Origin: Plantibacter sp. ME-Dv--P-122b
GTDB taxonomy: Bacteria; Actinomycetota; Actinomycetes; Actinomycetales; Microbacteriaceae
Direction of reading: 5' to 3'
Length of the DNA stretch: 64,000 bases
Assembly (NCBI RefSeq): GCF_030209375.1
Contig: NZ_JARVSC010000004.1
Coordinates: forward strand, 176,787 to 240,786
How positions within the stretch are numbered: position 1 is the first letter of the stretch; every line of letters begins with the position of its first letter. Made by a program: the position numbers and the translations under genes. This document shows, piece by piece, positions 15,614-23,319 of the stretch. The notes beneath the pieces were generated by a model, which had not been told where the DNA came from, searched no databases, and saw nothing but the letters and a program-made list of their open reading frames with translations.

Positions 15614-18052
15614 TCAGCGAGCCGCTGCCTCCAGATCCAGGACGACGTCATCGAGGCCGGCACCGCTCACCGTCACCGTGATGGCACCGGAACCGCTCGG
15701 CCGGACGATCGCCAGCGCCCGTCCATCGAAGGTGGTGCGCGTGGTCGCGTCGAAGCGCTCGGTCGTCTTCGGGGTGCCGGTTCCGAAGCCCGCGAGCCGA
15801 CCCGCGCCCACGATGCTGACGGAGACCTGGCGGTCGGCGCCGGTCACCAGGACGCCTGCCGCGTCGCGCAGCTCGATCGCGATGAAGGCGAGATCGGTGT
15901 CGTCCGCGCGGAGCGTCGTCCGGTCGGCGGTCGCCACGAGCCTGGTCGGGCCGGTGGCGGAGACGAGCGCAGTGCGGCCGACCTCCGCGCCCGAGCGGAA
16001 CGCGACCGCCTCGAGCGTGCCCGGCCGGTAGACGGTCTCGAACTCGGCGAGCTTCGGCCGGCGCCCGCCCACCGGCCCGCGGGCCACCTCGACGCCGTCG
16101 AGCAGTAGGGCCACCTCGTCGGCGTCGGCTGCGACCTCGACCGTCACCGGCGCGCCCTCGAAACCGGGCCACGTCCACGAGTCGACCGAGTCGCTCCACG
16201 CCCACGGCGACTGCATCGTGATCGTGTGGCCGTGGTGTTCCGGTCGGAGGACCGCGATGGCAGGCGTCGACCGCAGGCCGAAGACGATCTCCCGGTAGTA
16301 CGACACCGGCCGCCGCCAGCCGGTGATGTCGAAGTCGCCGCACCACGCGGTGAGGTAGGGGAACTCGCGCTCGAGCGCACCGTTCGCCTCGGGGTCCTCA
16401 GCGTAGGAGGTCGCACCGATGCCGACCTCGCCGAGGTAGTCCCAGCCGGTCCAGGTGAAGTCGCCGATCACGTTCGGGTTCGCCTCGACGAGCGGCCAGA
16501 GGTCGCCGATCCGGGTCGGGAAGGTCTCCGAGCCGACGATCACGCGGTGCGGGAACCGCTCGGCATCGCTCGCGTAGCGGCCGTCCGCGTAGTTGAGGCC
16601 GAGGACGTCGAGGGCTGCACTGGACTCCTCGGTGCGCGTCGTGACGGCGTCGGAGGAACCGATGAGGCTCATCAGGTTCGCGCCCGCTTCGCCCATCAGC
16701 TCGTTCAATCCCTGGTCCGAGGCCATGATGTCGTCCAGCTCGTCGAGCACGGCCAGGGTCGCGTTCACGCCGTTCGTGACGAGCCGGGTGGGGTCCAACG
16801 CCCGCACGTGTTCGGCGAGTTCCCGCGCCTGGATCGCGCCGTGCGGGGTGCCGACCTCGACGATCTCGTTGCCGATCGAGTACATGATCACGCTCGGATG
16901 GTTCATGTCCTTCGCCACCATCGACTCCAGATCGGCCCGCCACCACTGCGCGAAGTCGAGGGAGTAGTCGTTGTCCGTCTTGCCCCGGCTCCACATGTCG
17001 AAGGCCTCGTCCATGACGAGCATGCCGATGCGGTCGCAGGCGTCGAGCATGGCGGGCGACGCCGGATTGTGGGCCGCGCGGATCGCGTTGAAGCCGGCGT
17101 CCTTGAGGAGCTGGACACGCCGTTCCTCGGCGCGCGCGATCGATGCTGCACCGAGCGGGCCGTTGTCGCTGTGGATGCACGCCCCGCGCAGGAGCACCGG
17201 CTCGCCGTTGATGCGGAGCCCTTTGCGCGGGTCGACAGTGACCGTGCGGATGCCGTGGACCGTGTGGACGACGGCCGCTTCGTCGGCGGGCCGGCCGTCG
17301 ACCTCGAGCGAGGTCCGCGCCGAGTACAGCGCGGGCGAGTCGACGCTCCACAGGGCCGGGTCCGGCACGTACAACCGCTGGCGGATGAGCGCGGTGCCGC
17401 CTGGCGCGACGGTGACCGGCGTGCGGTCGCCCTCGACCACGCTCCCATCAGGGCCGGCGAGTTCCGTCGCGAGGACGCGCGCACTCCTCGTGAGTCCCCG
17501 GTTGACGATGGTCGTCGCCACTTCGAGCACCGCCTGGTCGTCCTCGATCCGGATCGTCGTGATGCGGACACCGTCGGGCTCGATGTGCGTGGGTTCGTCG
17601 ACGTGGAGGAGGACCGGTCGGTGCAGGCCGGCTCCCGCGTACCAGCGGGAGTCCTGCCCTGCACGGGTCTCGATGCGCAGCGTGTTCGTCTCGCCGAAGC
17701 GGAGGAACGGGGTGAGCTCGACGAAGAAGCGCGCGAAGCCGTCGGCACGATTGCCGGCGAACTCGTCGTTGAGATACACCATCGCGTGTCGGAACGCCCC
17801 CTGGACCTCGAGTCGGACGATGCGACCGGACCACTCGGCGGGGACCTCGAAGGTCTTCACCTGGCTGAAGGCGCCGGCGGGGAAGTAGGCGGCCCCGCCC
17901 TTCGCGGGCGCGTCCGGCGAGCGCTCGGCGTCGCGCAGGGCGTCGTGTGGGAGGGTCACAGCCAGCGAGTCGTCCGCGCCGCCTTGGACAGCGGCGAAGG
18001 GGCCTCGGGGCGCGCGGACGATCCAGTCGCCAGTGAACGGGATGGTGGTCAT
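15614..18052 (-). CDS. GH2 family beta-galactosidase
   Basis: An 812-aa glycoside hydrolase family 2 protein, with a sugar-binding jelly-roll domain (about 1-170), an Ig-like domain (about 170-275), a TIM barrel (about 280-590) and C-terminal beta domains. The acid/base is E396 in SIGNEIVEVG and the probable nucleophile is E509 in VGSETFPTR. The barrel opens with LRGACIHSDNGPLG, like GH2 beta-galactosidases of the DUF4982-containing type. No signal peptide is visible, so it is cytoplasmic. It is divergent from a LacI-family gene, with two matching operators between, so it is probably sugar-induced. Exact substrate linkage is uncertain. Confidence 0.9.
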   Translation of the reverse strand: MTTIPFTGDWIVRAPRGPFAAVQGGADDSLAVTLPHDALRDAERSPDAPAKGGAAYFPAGAFSQVKTFEVPAEWSGRIVRLEVQGAFRHAMVYLNDEFAGNRADGFARFFVELTPFLRFGETNTLRIETRAGQDSRWYAGAGLHRPVLLHVDEPTHIEPDGVRITTIRIEDDQAVLEVATTIVNRGLTRSARVLATELAGPDGSVVEGDRTPVTVAPGGTALIRQRLYVPDPALWSVDSPALYSARTSLEVDGRPADEAAVVHTVHGIRTVTVDPRKGLRINGEPVLLRGACIHSDNGPLGAASIARAEERRVQLLKDAGFNAIRAAHNPASPAMLDACDRIGMLVMDEAFDMWSRGKTDNDYSLDFAQWWRADLESMVAKDMNHPSVIMYSIGNEIVEVGTPHGAIQARELAEHVRALDPTRLVTNGVNATLAVLDELDDIMASDQGLNELMGEAGANLMSLIGSSDAVTTRTEESSAALDVLGLNYADGRYASDAERFPHRVIVGSETFPTRIGDLWPLVEANPNVIGDFTWTGWDYLGEVGIGATSYAEDPEANGALEREFPYLTAWCGDFDITGWRRPVSYYREIVFGLRSTPAIAVLRPEHHGHTITMQSPWAWSDSVDSWTWPGFEGAPVTVEVAADADEVALLLDGVEVARGPVGGRRPKLAEFETVYRPGTLEAVAFRSGAEVGRTALVSATGPTRLVATADRTTLRADDTDLAFIAIELRDAAGVLVTGADRQVSVSIVGAGRLAGFGTGTPKTTERFDATTRTTFDGRALAIVRPSGSGAITVTVSGAGLDDVVLDLEAAAR

Positions 18053-18079
18053 GACATGCTCCAGTGCAGATCGGGATGA

Positions 18080-18092
18080 CGAAAGTCTTTCG
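18080..18092. promoter_or_regulatory. LacI-type operator 1
   Basis: CGAAAGTCTTTCG, a perfect 13-bp palindrome about a central T, 28 bp upstream of the beta-galactosidase start. It matches the second site at 18154 in its outer ten bases. Confidence 0.75.
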
Positions 18093-18153
18093 GCATGACG
18101 TGCCTTGACCTCGAAGGTAGGCGGGGCAGACGAGCGTCGTCAACGCGTCGAAT

Positions 18154-18166
18154 CGAAACTGTTTCG
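18154..18166. promoter_or_regulatory. LacI-type operator 2, next to the regulator promoter
   Basis: CGAAACTGTTTCG, a perfect 13-bp palindrome. A -10-like TAGACT (18168-18173) follows immediately on the plus strand, so occupancy should block the regulator's own promoter. The centre lies 74 bp from operator 1, about seven helical turns, which would favour a repression loop. Confidence 0.75.
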
Positions 18167-18218
18167 CTAGACTGGGCGCGACCGACGACCGCCCGCTGCG
18201 GGACGAGGGAGGGGCTCC

Positions 18219-19277
18219 ATGGCACGAACACCGATGACGGGCCCGACGCTGGCGTCGATCGCAGAACGCGCCGGTGTCTCGATCGCGACCGTCTCGAAGG
18301 TGATCAACGGTCGGTCGGGCATGTCCGAGGCGACCCGTGCCAGGGTCGAGGCGGCCGTGCGCGAGCTCGGGTACCGCCCGACACCCCGGTCGATCCCCGG
18401 TGGTCCACGAAGCATCCACGTCGTGTTCGACACCCTGCACAGCGTCTACTCCCTCCGTGTCCTCGACGGCATGGTGGCAGCGGCACAGCGGTCGGACATC
18501 GACCTCGTGACGCGGGTGCTGTCGCCCGGTTCCGGTTTCGGTGCCACGGATGCGACCGGAGACGAGGTGGCGCTCGACCGCGCGTTCGTCGACGGTGTCG
18601 CGGCGCGAGGCGCGATCGGCATGATCGTCGTCACGACGCCTGTCGCCGCCGACGTCGTCGACGCCTGCCTCGACGCGGGGATCGCGCTCGTAGCTGTCGA
18701 CTCTCCCGATCCGCTCGATCGCTCGGTCGCGAGTATCGGTTCGAGCCACGCCGCCGGCGGGCAGCAGGCGGTCGAGCACCTGCTCGGTCTCGGCCATCGG
18801 CGGATCGCCTTCGTCGGAGGGAACCCGGCGAATCCAGGCCTGCGGGCGCGCGCCGTCGGGTACCGCGAAGCACTTCGCGGGGCCGGCGTCCCGCTCGATC
18901 CTGACCTCGTCTCCGAGGAGGGGATGGGGACCGCCGGGGACGCCGTCGCGCGCATGCTGGCCCGCTCGGATGCGCCGACCGCCGTGTTCGCGACCAACGA
19001 CGCCGACGCCTTCGCGGTCGTGCGCACCGTCCTGCGGGCCGGCCTCCGGGTGCCGGACGACGTGAGCGTCGTCGGCTACGACGACACCTACTCGGCGATG
19101 CCGACCGTCCCGCGCCTCACCACGGTCCACACGTCCATGCACGACATCGGACGCGCAGCGGTCGACACCCTGCTCCGCCTGCATGCCGGGGAGAAACCGT
19201 TCTCCCACCACCTCGAGCTCGCGACCACGCTCATCGAACGCGAGTCGACGGGGCCGCACCCGCCAGTCGGCGCCTGA
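18219..19277 (+). CDS. LacI-family transcriptional regulator
   Basis: A 352-aa repressor. The N-terminal HTH reads LASIAERAGVSIATVSKVINGR (about residues 8-29) with the hinge helix near residue 55, then a periplasmic-binding-protein-like sugar domain (about 65-340) including GHRRIAFVGG and DVSVVGYDD. It probably represses the divergent GH2 gene and itself through the two CGAAA...TTTCG palindromes, releasing them when a sugar binds. The ATG start lies in GGGAGGGGCTCC-ATG, a usable Shine-Dalgarno. Confidence 0.93.
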   Translation: MARTPMTGPTLASIAERAGVSIATVSKVINGRSGMSEATRARVEAAVRELGYRPTPRSIPGGPRSIHVVFDTLHSVYSLRVLDGMVAAAQRSDIDLVTRVLSPGSGFGATDATGDEVALDRAFVDGVAARGAIGMIVVTTPVAADVVDACLDAGIALVAVDSPDPLDRSVASIGSSHAAGGQQAVEHLLGLGHRRIAFVGGNPANPGLRARAVGYREALRGAGVPLDPDLVSEEGMGTAGDAVARMLARSDAPTAVFATNDADAFAVVRTVLRAGLRVPDDVSVVGYDDTYSAMPTVPRLTTVHTSMHDIGRAAVDTLLRLHAGEKPFSHHLELATTLIERESTGPHPPVGA

Positions 19278-20168
19278 TCAGGGGAACCTCCGCAGGTCGC
19301 CGAGGGTGAACCGACCGACGGGGAGCGCGGCACGGATCCGGGACTCGTCGAAGCGGCGTGACGGACGGAGGTCCGCAGGGAGTTCCGGTGCGGGTGGAGC
19401 GGACTCACTCACGCCCTCGGCCAGCATCTGCGCCTGCGCCTTCGCCACCAACGGCGTCTTCATGAGGCGTTCCGTCACGCGCGCGAGCAGGCGGATCGTC
19501 CAGACGGGGACCGGGATGTACAGCGGGCGGCGTCCGGCCGCGTGCGCGATCCGGCGCACAGCCGCACCCAGCTCGAGTTCCTCGGCACCCATGATCGCCA
19601 CGGTCGGTTCCGACACCCGGCCCTCGAGCGCTGCGATGAGCACGTCGACGGCGTCCGCGACCGGCACCGGACGCACGAGACGCTCGCGGTAGCCGACGGT
19701 CGCGAACACCGGGAAGGTGCGGACGGCCTTCGTGACGTGATCGACCATGTGGTCGCCGGCGCCGTAGATCATGCCGAACTTGAGGACGGTGTGCGCGATG
19801 CCCGAGCCCCGCACGATCTCCTCGGCCGCCCACTTCGTCTCGTGGTACCCGGAACCGCAGTCGGGTCGCGCGCGGAGGAAGCTCACGAGCACGATGCGAC
19901 CGACGCCGGCGCGGTCGGCCGCGTCCACGACCGCCCGGGTGCCGTCGACGTGCACGCGCTGGAAGGTCTGGTCACCGAGCTCTCGGTTGATCCCGGCGCA
20001 GTGCGCGACCGCGTCGCAATCGGCGAACGCGGCGGCCAACGCTTCGACGTCGTCGATCTCCACGCCGGTGCGCCGGGAGACGACGACGATCTCGTGCCCG
20101 TCGTGCTGCAGCCGCTCGGCGAGGTGCCGTCCGACGAACCCGGTCCCACCGGTGATGGCCACTCGCAT
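19278..20168 (-). CDS. NAD(P)-binding epimerase-like protein (NmrA/NDUFA9 type)
   Basis: A 296-aa Rossmann protein: MRVAITGGTGFVGRHLAERL at the N-terminus, then VDGTRAVVDAADRAGVGRIV and YHETKWAAEEIV, the YxxxK of extended or atypical SDRs. A hydrophobic amphipathic segment near the C-terminus (PVPVWTIRLLARV) is common in the NDUFA9-like group. The reaction is unknown. Start ATG 20166-20168 with GAAGGAGA upstream. It is divergent from an ArsR regulator across a 65-bp gap with a dyad, suggesting direct control. Confidence 0.87.
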   Translation of the reverse strand: MRVAITGGTGFVGRHLAERLQHDGHEIVVVSRRTGVEIDDVEALAAAFADCDAVAHCAGINRELGDQTFQRVHVDGTRAVVDAADRAGVGRIVLVSFLRARPDCGSGYHETKWAAEEIVRGSGIAHTVLKFGMIYGAGDHMVDHVTKAVRTFPVFATVGYRERLVRPVPVADAVDVLIAALEGRVSEPTVAIMGAEELELGAAVRRIAHAAGRRPLYIPVPVWTIRLLARVTERLMKTPLVAKAQAQMLAEGVSESAPPAPELPADLRPSRRFDESRIRAALPVGRFTLGDLRRFP

Positions 20169-20186
20169 GCCGTCTCCTTCGCTTGT

Positions 20187-20223
20187 TAGCAATATAGCGA
20201 AACTGTATATCGCAATTGTGCTA
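20187..20223. promoter_or_regulatory. AT-rich dyad in the ArsR / epimerase divergent promoter
   Basis: Outer arms TAGCA...TGCTA and inner arms GCGA...TCGC form an extended imperfect dyad over 37 bp, strikingly AT-rich for this genome. It fills the space between the two divergent starts and is the likely binding site of the ArsR protein; it must also contain both -10 regions. Confidence 0.6.
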
Positions 20224-20233
20224 GATTGCAAAC

Positions 20234-20545
20234 ATGGCAGATACAGCGTCGGACATCTTCGCCGCGCTCGCTCACCCGACGCGGCGGCAGATCCTGCAGG
20301 ACCTCAAGGACGGCGAGCTCGCCGCGGGGGAGATCGCCGCACGCTTCGACGCCACCGGGCCGACCATCTCGCGGCACCTGAGCGTCCTGCGCCAGGCCGG
20401 CCTCGTCTCCGAGCGCCGCGACGCGAACCGCATCCTCTACTCGCTCGTCGGTGAGCGCCTCGCGCTGTCGGTGGGCGACTTCCTGTCCACGGTGTGTCCG
20501 GAGCAGATGGTCCTGCGCGAGGTCCGCAAGCGCCGGACCGCGTAG
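20234..20545 (+). CDS. ArsR-family transcriptional regulator
   Basis: A 103-aa winged-helix repressor: IFAALAHPTRRQILQDL opens the domain, the recognition helix is in TGPTISRHLSVLRQAGLV, and the wing is RRDANRILYSLV. The usual metal-binding ELCVCDL motif is not present (ELAAGEIAARF instead), so it is not a classical metal sensor. A lone Cys in TVCPEQ is the only thiol. It probably controls the divergent epimerase-like gene and itself. Confidence 0.92.
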   Translation: MADTASDIFAALAHPTRRQILQDLKDGELAAGEIAARFDATGPTISRHLSVLRQAGLVSERRDANRILYSLVGERLALSVGDFLSTVCPEQMVLREVRKRRTA

Positions 20546-20560
20546 CTCGGTCTCGATCCG

Positions 20561-20625
20561 GCGCTGAGTCGCCCGAAGGTGTTCGATTCCGCCGTGATCT
20601 CGAGCCGTTTCGGGCGACTCAGCGC
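20561..20625. terminator. 17-bp palindromic hairpin between convergent genes
   Basis: GCGCTGAGTCGCCCGAA pairs perfectly with TTCGGGCGACTCAGCGC around a 31-nt loop. It lies between the plus-strand arsR-like gene and the minus-strand hydrolase. The hydrolase stop codon (TGA, 20619-20621) is inside the right arm. It shares CGGGCGACTCAGCG with the element at 15606-15619. Confidence 0.75.
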
Positions 20626-21515
20626 AGCCCGCGCGTGACGCTGCGGACGATCGTCTGCGTGGCGGCCTGCCCGGCGCGGGTCGGCAGCAGTGCCCAGACG
20701 TGGAACTGTCCGGTGCCCTCGAGGTAGTCGACCGTGACGCCGGCCGCTTCGGCTCGTTCGACGAGCGACTCGGCGTCGGGGTTGAGGACGTCGCGGGTCC
20801 CGCTCAAGACCGTGAGTGGCCCGAGCCCGGCGAGGTCGCCGAAGAGTGGGCTCACGGCTGGATCGGTGATGTCCAGATCGCCGCGCCAGTGTTCCGCGAA
20901 CACGCGTCCGCCGGGCGTTGCCAGCCAGGGGTCACTCGGCTGCACGAGGGGGATCCGCGGGTTGCTCCAGGTGAGGTCGAGCGCCGGTGACAGCAGGGTG
21001 GTCATCGGCAGGACGACGCCCTCGTCCTTGAGTCGGAGCGCAGCCGACAGGGCGATCTGACCGCCGGCCGAGTCGCCCGCGAGGACGGTCGGCCCGTGCC
21101 GCTCGATGCTCCGCCGGACCAGCTCGACGACGCCGTTCTGCGCCACGGCCGCGGTGCCGTAGGGCACGAGCGGGTAGATCGGGAGTGTGACCACGGCGCC
21201 GGTCTCCGCGGCGATGGTGGCGGCCAACGTCCAGTGCTGCGGTGCGATCTCGCCGACCCAGCCGCCGCCGTGCGCGTACACGACCCCGCCGGTCGCCGGA
21301 CGTCGTGTGGGGGACACGGTGTACACCGGCCAGTCTCCGAAACGTTCGACGTCGACCCGGACGTCGCTGCGGAGGGTGCTGGGCGGACCGTAGGACGACG
21401 GCCGGAGGGTGCGCTCCCGGATCCGGCGACGCGCGCCGGCCTCACTCACGAAGGCGCGGTTCGCGCGGATGAGTCGGAGCGCGGGGCCGACGACGACGCC
21501 TGGGATGGTGAGCAC
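20619..21515 (-). CDS. alpha/beta hydrolase, hormone-sensitive lipase (GDSAGG) type
   Basis: A 298-aa esterase-like protein. It has the oxyanion motif YAHGGGWV (about 80-87), nucleophile motif AGDSAGGQIAL (about 148-158), an acid in GTRDVLNPDAE, and His in GTGQFHVWALLP. This is the HSL (bacterial family IV) arrangement, acting on short acyl esters in the cytoplasm. No signal peptide. It converges on the ArsR gene. Confidence 0.9.
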   Translation of the reverse strand: MLTIPGVVVGPALRLIRANRAFVSEAGARRRIRERTLRPSSYGPPSTLRSDVRVDVERFGDWPVYTVSPTRRPATGGVVYAHGGGWVGEIAPQHWTLAATIAAETGAVVTLPIYPLVPYGTAAVAQNGVVELVRRSIERHGPTVLAGDSAGGQIALSAALRLKDEGVVLPMTTLLSPALDLTWSNPRIPLVQPSDPWLATPGGRVFAEHWRGDLDITDPAVSPLFGDLAGLGPLTVLSGTRDVLNPDAESLVERAEAAGVTVDYLEGTGQFHVWALLPTRAGQAATQTIVRSVTRGLR

Positions 21516-21686
21516 GGTGCCTCCGCGGTTGACGGGTTCCTGGGGCTCGCCACGCTAGCAGCGCAGGCTGGGCAGGAGTCTCCGTCAAGCTGGCGCTGAC
21601 GCGCTCCACCGGCGTTCGTCGTGGGAGACTGGCAGACGGCGTCGACGTACCGATCGCGCCGCAGTAGCCCGTCCCGAAGGAACCGC

Positions 21687-22181
21687 ATGTCCGAGCTGAA
21701 CCCCGTCGTCATCGAGCGAGTCGGCTGGGACGACGAGCGGGCCGTGCGGCTCCGCGCCGCGATGGACGAGGAGATGGACGCACGGTACGCGTCGGCCTGG
21801 GAGGACTGGGACCCCGAGGCCGCCGAGCGGGCACAGACCGCGTTCAGCGTCGACCCTGCCGACATCAGCGCGACCCTCCTGGCCCTCATCGACGGCGAGC
21901 CGGTCGGTCACGCCGCCCTGCGCCGACTGCACGGCGAATGGGAGCTCAAGCGCGTCGTCACCCTCCCGAGCCACCGCGGCCGGGGCGTCTCGAAGCGCCT
22001 GATCACCGCCGTCGAGGACACCGCCCGTGCCGAGGGGGCGTCCCGCCTCATCCTGCAGACCGGCGACCGCCAGCCCGAGGCCGTGCGGCTCTACGAGTGG
22101 CTCGGCTACGAACCCATCCCGATCTACTCGCCGTACGAGGTCATCCCGATGTCGCTCTGCTACGCCCGCCCGCTCCGCTGA
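21687..22181 (+). CDS. GNAT-family N-acetyltransferase
   Basis: A 164-aa acetyltransferase with the acetyl-CoA loop LPSHRGRGVSKRLI (motif A, about 89-102) and the C-terminal AVRLYEWLGYEPIPIY (motif B). The start ATG 21687 is preceded by GAAGGAACC. The substrate is unknown; the N-terminal DARYASAWEDWDP segment is shared by many small-molecule GNATs. Confidence 0.9.
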   Translation: MSELNPVVIERVGWDDERAVRLRAAMDEEMDARYASAWEDWDPEAAERAQTAFSVDPADISATLLALIDGEPVGHAALRRLHGEWELKRVVTLPSHRGRGVSKRLITAVEDTARAEGASRLILQTGDRQPEAVRLYEWLGYEPIPIYSPYEVIPMSLCYARPLR

Positions 22182-22205
22182 CGCTCGGCGGCGCGGCTGT
22201 CATCG

Positions 22206-23099
22206 CTAGTGAGCAGCTTTCGCGGGCTGGTTCCGTGAACGCAGGCGCGAGATCCCGGTCACGATCGCGACGACGATCAGGCCGAGGACGAGTCCGAACA
22301 CGGCGGACATCGCGGTGTCGGCGATCCAGACGACGACCGGTCCGGCGGCCTCGATCGCGTGGGTGACGACGTGCAGGAGGTCGTACGGGCCGTGCCAGAA
22401 CGTCTCGGCGAGGTTCGCGATCACGAGGTGGCCGCCGACCCAGAGCATCGCGACCGTGCCGACGACGCTGATGACGCGGAAGACCGCGGGCATCGACGCG
22501 ACGATCCGTGCACCGGTGCGCCGCACGCCACGTGACGGGTTCTTCATGAGCCGCAGTCCGATGTCGTCGATCTTCACGAGCAGGGCGACCGCGCCGTAGA
22601 CGACCGCGGTCATGACGAGGCCGATGACCAGGAGGGCGCCCAGCGTCATCCAGATGCCGAGCCCCGAGTCGAGGCTGGCGAGGGAGATGAGCATGATCTC
22701 CGTGCTGAGGATGAGGTCGGTGCGGACGGCCCCGGAGACGAGCTTCTTCTCGTCGCGGACGTCCTCCTCCGCCTCCGCGTGGTGCATGCCGAACCACTCC
22801 ATGACCTTCTCCGCGCCCTCGAAGCAGAGGTAGGTGCCTCCGATGATGAGGAGGAACGGCAGCACCCACGGTGCGAACGCGGTGAGCAGCAGGGCGATCG
22901 GGATGATGATGACGAACTTGTTGATGAGGCTGCCGCGGGCGATCCGCCACACGACCGGCAGTTCCCGCGCGGGGGTGAGCCCCTGCACGTACTGCGGGGT
23001 GACGGCCGCATCGTCGATGACGACGCCGGCGGTCTTCGCACTCGCCTTGAGGGCTGCGCTGAGGATGTCATCGACAACGGCGAGCAGGCCGACCGACAT
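22206..23099 (-). CDS. DUF808 family inner-membrane protein (YedI-like)
   Basis: A 297-aa protein. It opens GLLAVVDDILSAALKASAKTAGVVIDDAAVTPQYV, the diagnostic DUF808 N-terminus, and continues with about five to six membrane segments and GGTYLCFEGAEKV. It lacks any catalytic motif and the family's function is not established. The ATG has AAGGAGAA upstream. A 220-bp gap separates it from the divergent Gln/Pro-rich membrane gene; I saw no strong site there. Confidence 0.92.
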   Translation of the reverse strand: MSVGLLAVVDDILSAALKASAKTAGVVIDDAAVTPQYVQGLTPARELPVVWRIARGSLINKFVIIIPIALLLTAFAPWVLPFLLIIGGTYLCFEGAEKVMEWFGMHHAEAEEDVRDEKKLVSGAVRTDLILSTEIMLISLASLDSGLGIWMTLGALLVIGLVMTAVVYGAVALLVKIDDIGLRLMKNPSRGVRRTGARIVASMPAVFRVISVVGTVAMLWVGGHLVIANLAETFWHGPYDLLHVVTHAIEAAGPVVVWIADTAMSAVFGLVLGLIVVAIVTGISRLRSRNQPAKAAH

Positions 23100-23319
23100 G
23101 TGCTTCTCCTTGGTTCGGGGGTCGCGCCGCCGCGGGCTCGGCGGGGACGGAGTCCACAGTAGTGCGGATCGGGGAGCGTTCGGGCGGGCTGGATCCCCGC
23201 GCTCGAGCGTGCATCACAGGTGTCCGCGCACGCGAACCGTTCACGGGGTAGGGACCGCTCCCTTCCGCTCGGATCGTGCCCCGGTACTGTTGGCACTCAC
23301 GACAGATTGGGGATTTCGA

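Noticed and set aside
16226..18079. A 617-codon plus-strand open frame opposite the beta-galactosidase
   Set aside because: It spans the lacI-facing promoter region on the wrong strand and carries no recognisable domain.
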